Below, piece by piece: positions 9,422 through 17,226 of a DNA stretch of 64,000 nucleotides. The translations under genes were made by a program, and so were the position numbers. This DNA comes from Streptomyces calvus (GTDB lineage: Bacteria > Actinomycetota > Actinomycetes > Streptomycetales > Streptomycetaceae). How positions within the stretch are numbered: the stretch's first letter is position 1; every line of letters starts with the position of its first letter. The stretch covers positions 29,421 through 93,420 of the forward strand of contig NZ_VCNP01000007.1 of NCBI RefSeq assembly GCF_006782915.1, in the 5' to 3' direction. The notes below the pieces were generated by a model. That model worked only from the letters and a program-made list of their open reading frames with translations. It was not told where the DNA came from and searched no databases.

Positions 9422-9919
9422 TCAGCCCTGCTGGAAGAGTTCCGCGGGCAGCGGCTTGAGGAGGGCGTACAGGTCGTCGGTGATGGGCCGGTCCCAGGCG
9501 GCGATGGTCACCAGCACGTTGTCGCTGCGGTCGAACTGCACGCAGGAGATGCGGCCCTCGGAGAGCTTGACCCGCCGCACGATCAGCAGGTTGTCGCCCT
9601 GCATCACCGGCACGTCCTCGGTGCCGACGACGGTCACCTCCTCGTCGTTCTCCAGCGCCAGCAGCAGCTGTCCGACCTCGAAGGGCACCTCGCCCTCGGG
9701 GACGTCCCGGGCCGGTGAGCCCTCGGGCAGGTTGCCGATGACCATCGCGGGGCCGCGGCCGCCGAAGAGGTCGTAGCGCAGGAAGACTCCCTGGCAGCTT
9801 CCGTCGGGGGCGGGCAGCAGTCCGGCACCCAGGTTTCCGGGCCAGTCGCCCGGGTCCATGGCCAGTACGTCGAAGTCGGGCCCGGCGGGGGTGGCGCTGC
9901 GGCGGCGGAGGAACGACAT
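9422..9919 (-). CDS. hypothetical protein, 165 aa
   Basis: A 165-residue soluble acidic protein starting MSFLRRRSATPAGPDFDVLA. Hydrophobic and charged beta-like strands alternate, with VVGTEDVPVMQGDNLLIVRR and CVQFDRSDNVLVTIAAWDRP as the most distinctive stretches. No signal peptide, membrane segment or motif that I recognise. ATG 9919 is the only start matching the coding bias, although the frame runs open far upstream through non-coding DNA. A 329-bp gap separates it from the upstream universal stress gene on the same strand. Confidence 0.6.
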   Translation of the reverse strand: MSFLRRRSATPAGPDFDVLAMDPGDWPGNLGAGLLPAPDGSCQGVFLRYDLFGGRGPAMVIGNLPEGSPARDVPEGEVPFEVGQLLLALENDEEVTVVGTEDVPVMQGDNLLIVRRVKLSEGRISCVQFDRSDNVLVTIAAWDRPITDDLYALLKPLPAELFQQG

Positions 9920-10248
9920 GCCGCCATGGTACGTGCCCGGGCCCGTGAGCGGACGGTCGGGCGGCGACCGCGGAGGCCGGTCGGGGTCCGGTGCCGCTCG
10001 TGGTGGCGGGCCGCGCGGGGGCGGTTGCGCGGGACGGCTCGCACCGCTTCCGGCGCGGGTGCTCCGGCGGGAAGTGGCGGACGCGGCGCGGCCCGTGGCA
10101 GGCGCGCGGCCGCTGTCGTGCGTCGCCCGTACACACGCCGAGGGCGGCCCGGACGGGACCCCTCTCGTGCTGCGGCGGGCACCCCGTAAGCGGGCCGGGC
10201 GACCGGGCCGCCGCTGCTCCGCGCGGGTCCGCGCCGGCGCCGGGCGGG
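9920..10248. other. 329-bp gap without a recognisable gene
   Basis: Between the universal stress protein stop and the 9422-9919 gene, both on the minus strand. Long open frames exist here only as a result of extreme GC content. I see no conserved protein, hairpin or repeat worth calling. A promoter for the 165-aa gene must lie here or upstream. Confidence 0.3.
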
Positions 10249-11151
10249 TCACTCCTCGGCGGGTGCCGGCGGGACGACGGCGATCGGGCTCGCCGCGTGG
10301 AGCAGGACGGCCTGGGTGACCGAACCCATCATCCGGGCGGGGGCCAGGAGACGGCGGCGGTGGCGGCCGACGACGACCAACTCGGCGTCCCGCGAGGCGT
10401 CGACCAGGTGACCGGCGGCGTCCCCGGGCAGCACGTCGGTGTCGGCGGTGACGTCGGGGTGGCGTTCGCGGTGCGGGGCGAGGAAGCCGTCGGCGAGGAT
10501 GCGGGTCTCGTGCTCGACGGCGTCCTGGTCGATCTCCGGCGGCGGCAGTTCGCCGGGCAGCATCCACGTCTGCAGGGGCCACGGATAGGCGGCGACGATC
10601 CGCAGCCGGGCACCGCGCAGGGCGGCCTCGGCGAAGGCGAAGGCTAGCGTGGCCTCGTCGGGGCTGTCCGCGTGCAGTCCCACCACCACGGGCCGGCCGG
10701 ACCCGGCCCGCGGCGCGCCGTCGGTGCCGCGTCCGGGCCGGGGCACCACGACCACGGGGCACTCGGCGTCGCGGGCCGCGGCCAGCGAATTGGAGCCGAG
10801 CAGCAGGCTGGCGAAGCCGCCGCGGCCGCGGGAGCCGAGCACCAGCAGTTGCGCGGCGGACCCGGCCTCGGGCAGCAGCGCGCCGGGCGCGCCCTCCAGG
10901 GCGGCGTACTCGACGGCCGGGAGGGCGGTCCGTCCCGTGAGAAGGGCGCGGACCCGGTCGAGGACCGGGTCCTCGTCCGGGTCGGGCGGCCCGGCCGCCA
11001 GGACCTCGGGCTGCACCCAGGGCACGTACTGGCGTACGTGCACGACCCGCAGCGGGGCCTGGCGCCGGCGGGCGGCGTCGAGGGCCCACTCCAGGGCGCG
11101 CAGGCTGTCGTCCGAACCGTCGACCGCCGCGACGACCGGCTGAGTGCTCAT
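10249..11151 (-). CDS. universal stress protein, two UspA domains
   Basis: A 300-residue tandem UspA protein. Domain 1 (about 4-145) starts PVVAAVDGSDDSLRALEWAL and ends with the ATP-binding signature LGSRGRGGFASLLLGS. Domain 2 (about 155-295) starts PVVVGLHADSPDEATLAFAF and has the looser VVVGRHRRRLLAPARMMGS, suggesting weaker nucleotide binding. Cytoplasmic, normally induced by stress or dormancy in actinobacteria. ATG 11151 is preceded by GGAGGCGAGGAA; the longer frame adds ten non-conserved residues. Confidence 0.88.
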   Translation of the reverse strand: MSTQPVVAAVDGSDDSLRALEWALDAARRRQAPLRVVHVRQYVPWVQPEVLAAGPPDPDEDPVLDRVRALLTGRTALPAVEYAALEGAPGALLPEAGSAAQLLVLGSRGRGGFASLLLGSNSLAAARDAECPVVVVPRPGRGTDGAPRAGSGRPVVVGLHADSPDEATLAFAFAEAALRGARLRIVAAYPWPLQTWMLPGELPPPEIDQDAVEHETRILADGFLAPHRERHPDVTADTDVLPGDAAGHLVDASRDAELVVVGRHRRRLLAPARMMGSVTQAVLLHAASPIAVVPPAPAEE

Positions 11152-11291
11152 GGTTCCTCGCCTCCGGAGTACGACCTTCACCCTCCCCGGGCCAGCCTGG
11201 CTCAGGCGTGGCCCGGGAACGGCGCTTCAGGTCGCGTGTCCGGAAAAACGCGCGGAACACGTCCGGCGGCCGGCCGGCGCGGACCTGCCGG

Positions 11292-11534
11292 TCAGGTCAG
11301 GTCGAACTCGCCCTCCCGCGCCCCCGACACGAACGCGCCCCATTCGGCGGGCGTGAAGATCAGGGAGGGGCTCTCCGGGCGGCCACTGTTGCGCATGGCG
11401 ATGAAGCCCTCCACGAAGGCGATCTGGACATCGCCCAGCCCTCGGCTGCTGGACTGCCACTGCGCGTTGCTGAGGTCCAGGTCCGGCTTGTCCCAGCCCG
11501 TGAGCGGGCGCTGCTGGGTGGTGCTTTCGGCCAC
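11292..11534 (-). CDS. DUF397 small protein, orphan
   Basis: An 80-residue DUF397 protein: WDKPDLDLSNAQWQSSS, then VQIAFVEGFIAMRNS and FTPAEWGAFVSGAREGEFDL, the usual core of the family. In Streptomyces these normally sit beside an XRE/HTH regulator of the BldB/WhiJ-associated type, but no such regulator is adjacent. GTG 11534 is supported by GGAGGAG 7 bp upstream. It lies between the universal stress gene and the divergent sulfatase-like gene. Confidence 0.8.
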   Translation of the reverse strand: MAESTTQQRPLTGWDKPDLDLSNAQWQSSSRGLGDVQIAFVEGFIAMRNSGRPESPSLIFTPAEWGAFVSGAREGEFDLT

Positions 11535-11747
11535 GTCCGTGCTCCTCCCGATTCCGTCGTCCGCGCCAGCCTAGCGACCGGCCCCTGCCCCGGACAGGCC
11601 GCGCGGGAAGTCCCGTTCGCACGGGCGGCGCGGGACGTGCCGGGAGCGTTGAACCCACGGTGCCGCGCGGACGTACTGGTGGGGGCGGGCCCGCTCAGCG
11701 GCCCCGTTCGCCATGCCGCCGCAGGACCGCACGGAAGGACCCTCCGG

Positions 11748-13538
11748 GTGCCGCTCTTCATTCGCTCCCGTCAACCACAGGACGCCGGCGCGGGCGGGGC
11801 GGACCCGGACGGCGCGCCGGCCGCCGCCGGCGACACCGCTGCCGGCACACCGGTTCCGGGGCCCCGTGGCCGGTTCGGCCTGCTGCGCCGGTGGCCCCGC
11901 GCGGCGCGCGGCGTCACCGTCGGGACGACCGTTCTGGCCGGTGCGCTGGTGCTCTTCGCGCTGCTGCTGCCGAACCGGCCGGAACGTGTGCACGCGGCCG
12001 CGTTCCTGCGGCTGCCCGCCGAGGGGATCCTGGTCGCCGCGCTGCTGCTCGCGCTGCCGCCGCGCTTCCGGCGGATCACGGCGGGGGTCTCGGGTGCGTT
12101 CCTCGGGCTGCTCACGGTCCTGAAGCTGGTGGACATCGGCTTCTACCAGGTGCTGGCCCGGCCGTTCGACCTGGTGCTCGACTGGATCCTGCTCGACGAC
12201 GCGGCGGACTTCGTCCGGGAGTCGTTCGGCCGGGGCGGACAGGTGCTCGCCGTGGCCGGTGCGGTCGTGCTGTTCCTGGGCCTGCTCGTGCTGATGACGC
12301 TGGCCGCGCTGCGGCTGACGGACCTGATGGTCCGCCACCGCCCGGCCGCCGTGCGGACCACGCTGGTCCTGGGCGTCGCGTGGATCACCTGCGTGACCCT
12401 CGGCGTGCAGATCACCGGCACACCCGTGGCCACCCGGGCCAACGCGGACATCCTGGGCAACCGGGTGGACCAGGTGCGCGCAGGGCTGCGCGACGCGCGG
12501 GTCTTCGAGCGGCAGTCCGCGGTCGACGCCTTCGCGAAGACACCGCCGGACCGGCTGCTCACCGCGCTGCGCGGCAAGGACGTCCTGTTCACGTTCATCG
12601 AGAGCTACGGCCGGGTCGCGATCGACGACCCGGCGATGGCGGGCCCGGTCGGCGCGGCGCTCGAGGACGGCACGCGCAGGCTTCGGGACGCCGGTTTCGC
12701 CTCCCGCAGCGGCTGGTTGAAGTCACCGGTGACGGGCGCCGGCAGCTGGCTCGCCCACTCGACCCTCCTGTCCGGCCTGTGGATCGGCAACCAGCAGCGC
12801 TACCGCAGCCTGACCACCAGCGACCGCATGACCCTGACCAGGTACTTCCGCAGGGCCGGCGACTGGCGCACCGTCGGCATCGTGCCCGGGGTGCGGCGGG
12901 CCTGGCCGGAGGGGAAGTTCTTCGGCCTCGACCACATCTACGACTCCGAGCACCTGGGCTACCACGGGCCGTACTTCAGCTGGACGCCCGTGCCCGACCA
13001 GTTCAGCCTGGAGGCCTTCGAGCGGCTGGAGCACGGGAAGAAGGACCGCGAGCCGATCATGGCGGAGATCATCCTCGCCTCCAGCCACAACCCCTGGTCA
13101 CCCATCGCGCGTATGATCGACTGGGACGACCTCGGCGACGGCTCGGTGTTCCACGGGATCAAGAAGCAGGGCACGGACCCCAAGGAGGTCTGGCGGGATC
13201 CGGAGAGGGTGCGCACCGAGTACCGGCGGGCCATCGAGTACTCGCTGCGCAGCCTCACCGAGTGGGTCGAGCGGTACGGCGACGAGGACACGGTCCTGGT
13301 CTTCCTCGGCGACCACCAGCCGGTGCCGACCGTCACCGGCGGGAACGCGGGCAAGGACGTGCCGGTGTCGATCGTCGCGAAGGATCCCGCGGTGCTGGAC
13401 CGGGTGGTTGGTTGGGACTGGACGGACGGGCTCGAGCCCGCGCCGGACGCTCCGCGGTGGCGCATGGACGCGTTCCGGGACCGCTTCATGACGGCGTTCG
13501 GGCCGCGGGGCGAGGGGGCCGCTGCGCAGGCCCCGTGA
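11748..13538 (+). CDS. membrane sulfatase / LTA-synthase-like phosphoglycerol transferase
   Basis: A 596-residue membrane enzyme. After a Pro/Ala-rich N-terminus, about five membrane segments follow between residues 55 and 230 (VTVGTTVLAGALVLFALLL, GILVAALLLALP, VLAVAGAVVLFLGLLVLMTL, TLVLGVAWITCVTLG). The extracellular remainder is an alkaline-phosphatase/sulfatase superfamily domain: DVLFTFIESYGR, SWLAHSTLLSGLWIGNQ near the expected nucleophile, and VLVFLGDHQPVPTV at the second metal site. Relatives transfer phosphoglycerol to wall or membrane glycans. GTG 11748 follows GGAAGGAC; the frame is open further upstream but lacks conserved sequence. Confidence 0.75.
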   Translation: MPLFIRSRQPQDAGAGGADPDGAPAAAGDTAAGTPVPGPRGRFGLLRRWPRAARGVTVGTTVLAGALVLFALLLPNRPERVHAAAFLRLPAEGILVAALLLALPPRFRRITAGVSGAFLGLLTVLKLVDIGFYQVLARPFDLVLDWILLDDAADFVRESFGRGGQVLAVAGAVVLFLGLLVLMTLAALRLTDLMVRHRPAAVRTTLVLGVAWITCVTLGVQITGTPVATRANADILGNRVDQVRAGLRDARVFERQSAVDAFAKTPPDRLLTALRGKDVLFTFIESYGRVAIDDPAMAGPVGAALEDGTRRLRDAGFASRSGWLKSPVTGAGSWLAHSTLLSGLWIGNQQRYRSLTTSDRMTLTRYFRRAGDWRTVGIVPGVRRAWPEGKFFGLDHIYDSEHLGYHGPYFSWTPVPDQFSLEAFERLEHGKKDREPIMAEIILASSHNPWSPIARMIDWDDLGDGSVFHGIKKQGTDPKEVWRDPERVRTEYRRAIEYSLRSLTEWVERYGDEDTVLVFLGDHQPVPTVTGGNAGKDVPVSIVAKDPAVLDRVVGWDWTDGLEPAPDAPRWRMDAFRDRFMTAFGPRGEGAAAQAP

Positions 13539-13721
13539 GGCATCGCGCCACGCGTTCGGGCGAACCGGCGCGGGTGGGCCGGCCCCGGGTGGTGCCCGGG
13601 CGCCCGCTGCCCGCCGCGCCGCGAGCCCGGCCGCCGCCGGGGAGCCTCCGCGACACGGGAAAAAGTAAGGACGGCCTCTTGCCCTGGGCGGTGGTGGCCT
13701 GAATTACTGATCCCGGAACAT

Positions 13722-13739
13722 CGACCGAATGATCGGTCG
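13722..13739. promoter_or_regulatory. TetR-type operator candidate before paaK
   Basis: Perfect inverted repeat CGACCGA-atga-TCGGTCG, ending 35 bp before the paaK start. Short ACCGA/TCGGT dyads of this kind are typical TetR-family operators, and phenylacetate genes are often under a TetR-type PaaR. No tetR gene is adjacent, so the regulator is unknown. Confidence 0.55.
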
Positions 13740-13774
13740 CCCGATTTGATGCGTTTGGCGAGGTGAGGGTGCTG

Positions 13775-15076
13775 ATGACGGAGGCGGCGGACCTGCTGGA
13801 CCCGGCGGAGCGGCTCGACGTCGAGGGCCTGCGGGCGCTCCAGCTCGAGCGGTTGCGGAGCTCGCTGCGGCACGCCTACGACAACGTGCCGTTCTACCGG
13901 GAGTCCTTCGACAAGGCGGGCGTGCACCCGGACGACTGCCGCTCACTGTCCGATCTGGCCCGCTTCCCCTTCACCACCAAGGCGGACCTGCGGGAGAACT
14001 ACCCGTACGGCATGTTCGCCGTGCCCCGCGAGCGGATCCGCCGCCTCCACGCCTCCAGCGGCACCACGGGACTGCCCACGGTGGTCGGCTACACCGAGGG
14101 CGATCTGTCCATGTGGGCCGACATGGTGGCCCGGTCGATCCGCGCGGCGGGCGGCCGGCCCGGCGACACGGCCCATGTGGCGTACGGCTACGGCCTGTTC
14201 ACCGGCGGCCTGGGCGCCCACTACGGTGCGGAGCGGCTCGGCTGCACGGTGATCCCCGCCTCCGGCGGGATGACGTCCCGGCAGGTGCGGCTGATCCAGG
14301 ACCTGAAGCCCTCGATCATCATGGTGACCCCGTCCTACATGCTCACGCTGCTCGACGAGTTCGAGCGGCAGGGCGTCGATCCGCGCGGCACCTCGCTGCG
14401 GGTGGGCATCTTCGGCGCCGAGCCCTGGACCGAGCGGATGCGGCAGGAGATCGAGGAGCGGTTCGCGATCGACGCGGTCGACATATACGGGCTGTCCGAG
14501 GTGATCGGGCCGGGCGTCGCGCAGGAGTGCGTGGAGACCAAGGACGGCCTGCACATCTGGGAGGACCACTTCTTCCCGGAGGTCGTCGACCCCGTCACCG
14601 GCGAGGTGCTGCGCGACGGCGAGCGGGGTGAGCTGGTCTTCACCTCCCTCACCAAGGAGGCGATGCCGATCGTCCGGTACCGCACCCGGGACCTGACCCG
14701 TCTGCTGCCGGGCACCGCCCGGGTGTTCCGGCGGATGGAGAAGATCACCGGCCGCAGCGACGACATGGTGATCCTGCGCGGCGTGAACCTCTTCCCCACG
14801 CAGATCGAGGAGATCGTGCTGCGCACTCCGGGCGTCGCCCCGCACTTCCAGCTGCGGCTCACCCGGGAGGGCCGCCTGGACTGCCTCACCGTGCGCGCGG
14901 AGGCCCGGCCCGACGCGGACCCGGCCGCGCGTGAGGCCGCCGCCCGGTCCATCGGGGCGGCCGTGAAGGACGGCATCGGGGTCTCGGTCGGCGTGGAGAT
15001 CGTCGATCCGGAGACGCTGGAGCGGTCGGTGGGCAAGATCCGGCGCATCGTGGACCTGCGCGAGCCGCGCGGATAG
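13775..15076 (+). CDS. paaK: phenylacetate-CoA ligase
   Basis: A 433-residue cytoplasmic adenylate-forming ligase activating phenylacetate (or a related aryl acid) to its CoA thioester with ATP. Motifs in order: HASSGTTGLPTVVGYT (phosphate loop), VGIFGAEPWTERMR, DIYGLSEVIGPGVAQEC, IVRYRTRDLTRLL and the C-terminal GRSDDMVILRGVNLFPTQIE typical of PaaK. ATG 13775 is preferred because GAGGTGAGG lies 6 bp before it; GTG 13763 has no ribosome site. No other paa catabolic gene is in the window, so it may serve a stand-alone route. Confidence 0.9.
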   Translation: MTEAADLLDPAERLDVEGLRALQLERLRSSLRHAYDNVPFYRESFDKAGVHPDDCRSLSDLARFPFTTKADLRENYPYGMFAVPRERIRRLHASSGTTGLPTVVGYTEGDLSMWADMVARSIRAAGGRPGDTAHVAYGYGLFTGGLGAHYGAERLGCTVIPASGGMTSRQVRLIQDLKPSIIMVTPSYMLTLLDEFERQGVDPRGTSLRVGIFGAEPWTERMRQEIEERFAIDAVDIYGLSEVIGPGVAQECVETKDGLHIWEDHFFPEVVDPVTGEVLRDGERGELVFTSLTKEAMPIVRYRTRDLTRLLPGTARVFRRMEKITGRSDDMVILRGVNLFPTQIEEIVLRTPGVAPHFQLRLTREGRLDCLTVRAEARPDADPAAREAAARSIGAAVKDGIGVSVGVEIVDPETLERSVGKIRRIVDLREPRG

Positions 15077-15431
15077 CGGGCGGACAACGACCGTCTCCGT
15101 CCGCTGCGCCCACGCAGCGGGCACGGCCCGACCTGTTGAGGACCACGGAGGAGACCGGCTGTTCCCGCTCCGGCTGGCCGGGACGTCCGGCGGCGAGCGC
15201 GCCGCCGGACGTTCCGTCGCGCCAGGGGCACCACGCCGCCGTACCGACCCCTGCGCGCCGCCGCGGTCGGATCACCTCGGCCCGCGGCCACCCTCCCCGG
15301 AGCGTCCGTTGCCGGCGAACCTCGCACGCACCATTGACACATCCCACCCCTGACAGGAAAGTTTCACTCCGCAAGGCGACCCCCGAAAAATTCTTTCAGC
15401 CCGATCCGGGCCACGACACGGGAGGAACTCC
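15077..15431. other. 355-bp gap before the serine hydrolase
   Basis: No gene apparent. A TTGACA hexamer occurs at about 15334 followed by an AT-richer stretch, and GGGAGGAA precedes the next start. The promoter of the serine hydrolase is likely in the last 120 bp. Confidence 0.35.
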
Positions 15432-17210
15432 ATGGCGGACGAAGGGGCGAGAGGCCTCACCCGGCGTCAACTGGCGGCGGGAGCCGTCGCCTTGGGCGGG
15501 GCACTGGCCTTCGCCTCCCTCCCGGCCGACCCGGCCGCGGCGGCCGTCCCGTCGAGCGGCGCCCGGCCGACCCTGCGGCACGGGTCCGCCCGGCGGGCCG
15601 GGCTGCTCGCCGAGCCGCTGCGCCAACTCGTCTCCGACGCCGAGGCGTTCCTCGCACCCTCCCCGTTGCACCCGTGGTACGCGGGCGCCGTGCTGCTCGC
15701 CGGGCGCGGCGGCACCGTCGCCCTGCACCACCCGATCGGCATGGCGGTGCGCTACCAGGCGTACGACGAGGAGACCGACACCGGCGTGGAGTTCCCGCCG
15801 GACCGGCAGATACCCATGGCCGAGGACACCGTCTTCGACCTGGCCTCGATCTCCAAGCTGTTCACCTCGATCCTGGCGGTGCAGCAGATCGAACGGGGCG
15901 CGCTGAAGCTGGAGGCGGCCGTCGCCTCGTACCTGCCGGACTTCGGACGCGCCGGCAAGCAGGAGGTGACGATCCGTCAACTACTGACGCACACCTCGGG
16001 TTTCCGGGCATGGATCCCGCTGTACAGGGTTCCGACTTACGAGGAGAAGGTCCAGCTCGTCTACGACGAGAAGCCGGCCAATCCGCCCGGCAGCACCTAT
16101 CTGTACTCGGACCTGAACCTGATATCGCTCCAGTTGGTCCTGGAGCGGATCACCGGCCGCACGCTCGACGTCCTGCTGCGCGACGAGATCACCGGACCGC
16201 TGGGCATGCGCCGCACCCGCTACAACCCGCCCGCCTCCTGGAAGCCGCGGATCGCGGCCACGGAGGACGCGCGCCAGCCGTGGTCCGGCCTCGAACGGGG
16301 GCTGGTGTGGGGCGAGGTGCACGACGAGAACGCCCACAGCCTGGGCGGGGTCGCCGGCCACGCGGGCGTCTTCTCCAACGCCTGGGACCTCGCGGTCCTC
16401 GGACGGACCCTGCTCAACGGCGGCTCCTACGGCCGGCGGCGGATCCTGACGCCGGAGTCGGTGGAGCTGATGTTCACCGACTTCAACACCGCCTTTCCCG
16501 GCGACGAGCACGGACTCGGCTTCGAGCTGTACCAGCACTGGTACATGGGCGCGATGGCCACCCCGCGCACGGCGGGCCACACCGGCTTCACCGGGACCTC
16601 GCTGGTGCTCGACCCCACCACCGACTCCTTCCTCGTCGTCCTGGGCAACTCCGTGCATCCGGTGCGCACGTGGCGTTCCGGGTCGGCGCCCCGCGTGGCC
16701 ACCGCGAACCAGCTGGCCCGCGCGGTTGCGGTGCGTCCCGCGCGGGGCCGTACGGCGTGGTTCTCCGGAATGGCCGGCCCGGCTGCGGCGACCCTCGACC
16801 TGCCCGCGCTGGACACCTCCTCGGGCCGGGCGCGGCTGCGCTGCGCGCTGTGGTGGGACACGGAGCCCCGCGCCGACGTCCTCGTGCTGGAGTCCACCAC
16901 GGACGGCGGCTCGACCTGGCAGCCGGTGCCGTTCACCACCGCGGCCGGGGACGGGGAGCCGCAGCGGCACCCGTCGGGCACGGCCACCGGCTGGTCCGGC
17001 CGCGTCTGGCACGCCCTCTCCGCCGACCTGCCCGCCACGCCCGGCCTCGTCCTGCGCTGGCGGTACACCACCGACCGGCTGTACGTGGGACGCGGCGCCT
17101 ATGTCGACGGGCTGCGGGTCGAGGCCGACGGCGGTGTGCTGTTCGACGAGGCACGGCCGGCGGACTCGGCGCGGATCCGGGCGCAGGGCTGGACCCGGTC
17201 GGCGGACTGA
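15432..17210 (+). CDS. Tat-exported serine hydrolase (class C beta-lactamase fold) with C-terminal extension
   Basis: A 592-residue exported protein with a twin-arginine signal (TRRQLAAGAVALGGALAFA, about residues 10-45). The beta-lactamase-like domain (about 70-420) shows SISK around residue 139 as the Ser-x-x-Lys nucleophile motif, LYSDLNL around 225 as the Tyr motif (Tyr-x-Asp, not Tyr-x-Asn), and GHTGFTG around 383. The last 170 residues form a separate beta-rich module (RLRCALWWDTEPRADVL, RVWHALSADLPA, VDGLRVEADGG) resembling carbohydrate- or adhesion-type jelly rolls. Likely a peptidase or esterase acting outside the cell. ATG 15432 follows GGGAGGAAC. Confidence 0.85.
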   Translation: MADEGARGLTRRQLAAGAVALGGALAFASLPADPAAAAVPSSGARPTLRHGSARRAGLLAEPLRQLVSDAEAFLAPSPLHPWYAGAVLLAGRGGTVALHHPIGMAVRYQAYDEETDTGVEFPPDRQIPMAEDTVFDLASISKLFTSILAVQQIERGALKLEAAVASYLPDFGRAGKQEVTIRQLLTHTSGFRAWIPLYRVPTYEEKVQLVYDEKPANPPGSTYLYSDLNLISLQLVLERITGRTLDVLLRDEITGPLGMRRTRYNPPASWKPRIAATEDARQPWSGLERGLVWGEVHDENAHSLGGVAGHAGVFSNAWDLAVLGRTLLNGGSYGRRRILTPESVELMFTDFNTAFPGDEHGLGFELYQHWYMGAMATPRTAGHTGFTGTSLVLDPTTDSFLVVLGNSVHPVRTWRSGSAPRVATANQLARAVAVRPARGRTAWFSGMAGPAAATLDLPALDTSSGRARLRCALWWDTEPRADVLVLESTTDGGSTWQPVPFTTAAGDGEPQRHPSGTATGWSGRVWHALSADLPATPGLVLRWRYTTDRLYVGRGAYVDGLRVEADGGVLFDEARPADSARIRAQGWTRSAD

Positions 17211-17226
17211 CCCCGCCTCCCGCGGC

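Noticed and set aside
9422..11260. 612-codon minus-strand frame including the 165-aa protein
   Set aside because: Only the last 165 residues have protein-like composition; the rest is antisense or out-of-phase with the universal stress protein gene.
15432..17210. Beta-lactamase conferring resistance
   Set aside because: The fold is class C-like, but the YSD motif, Tat signal and C-terminal module suggest a peptidase or esterase; no evidence for beta-lactam hydrolysis.
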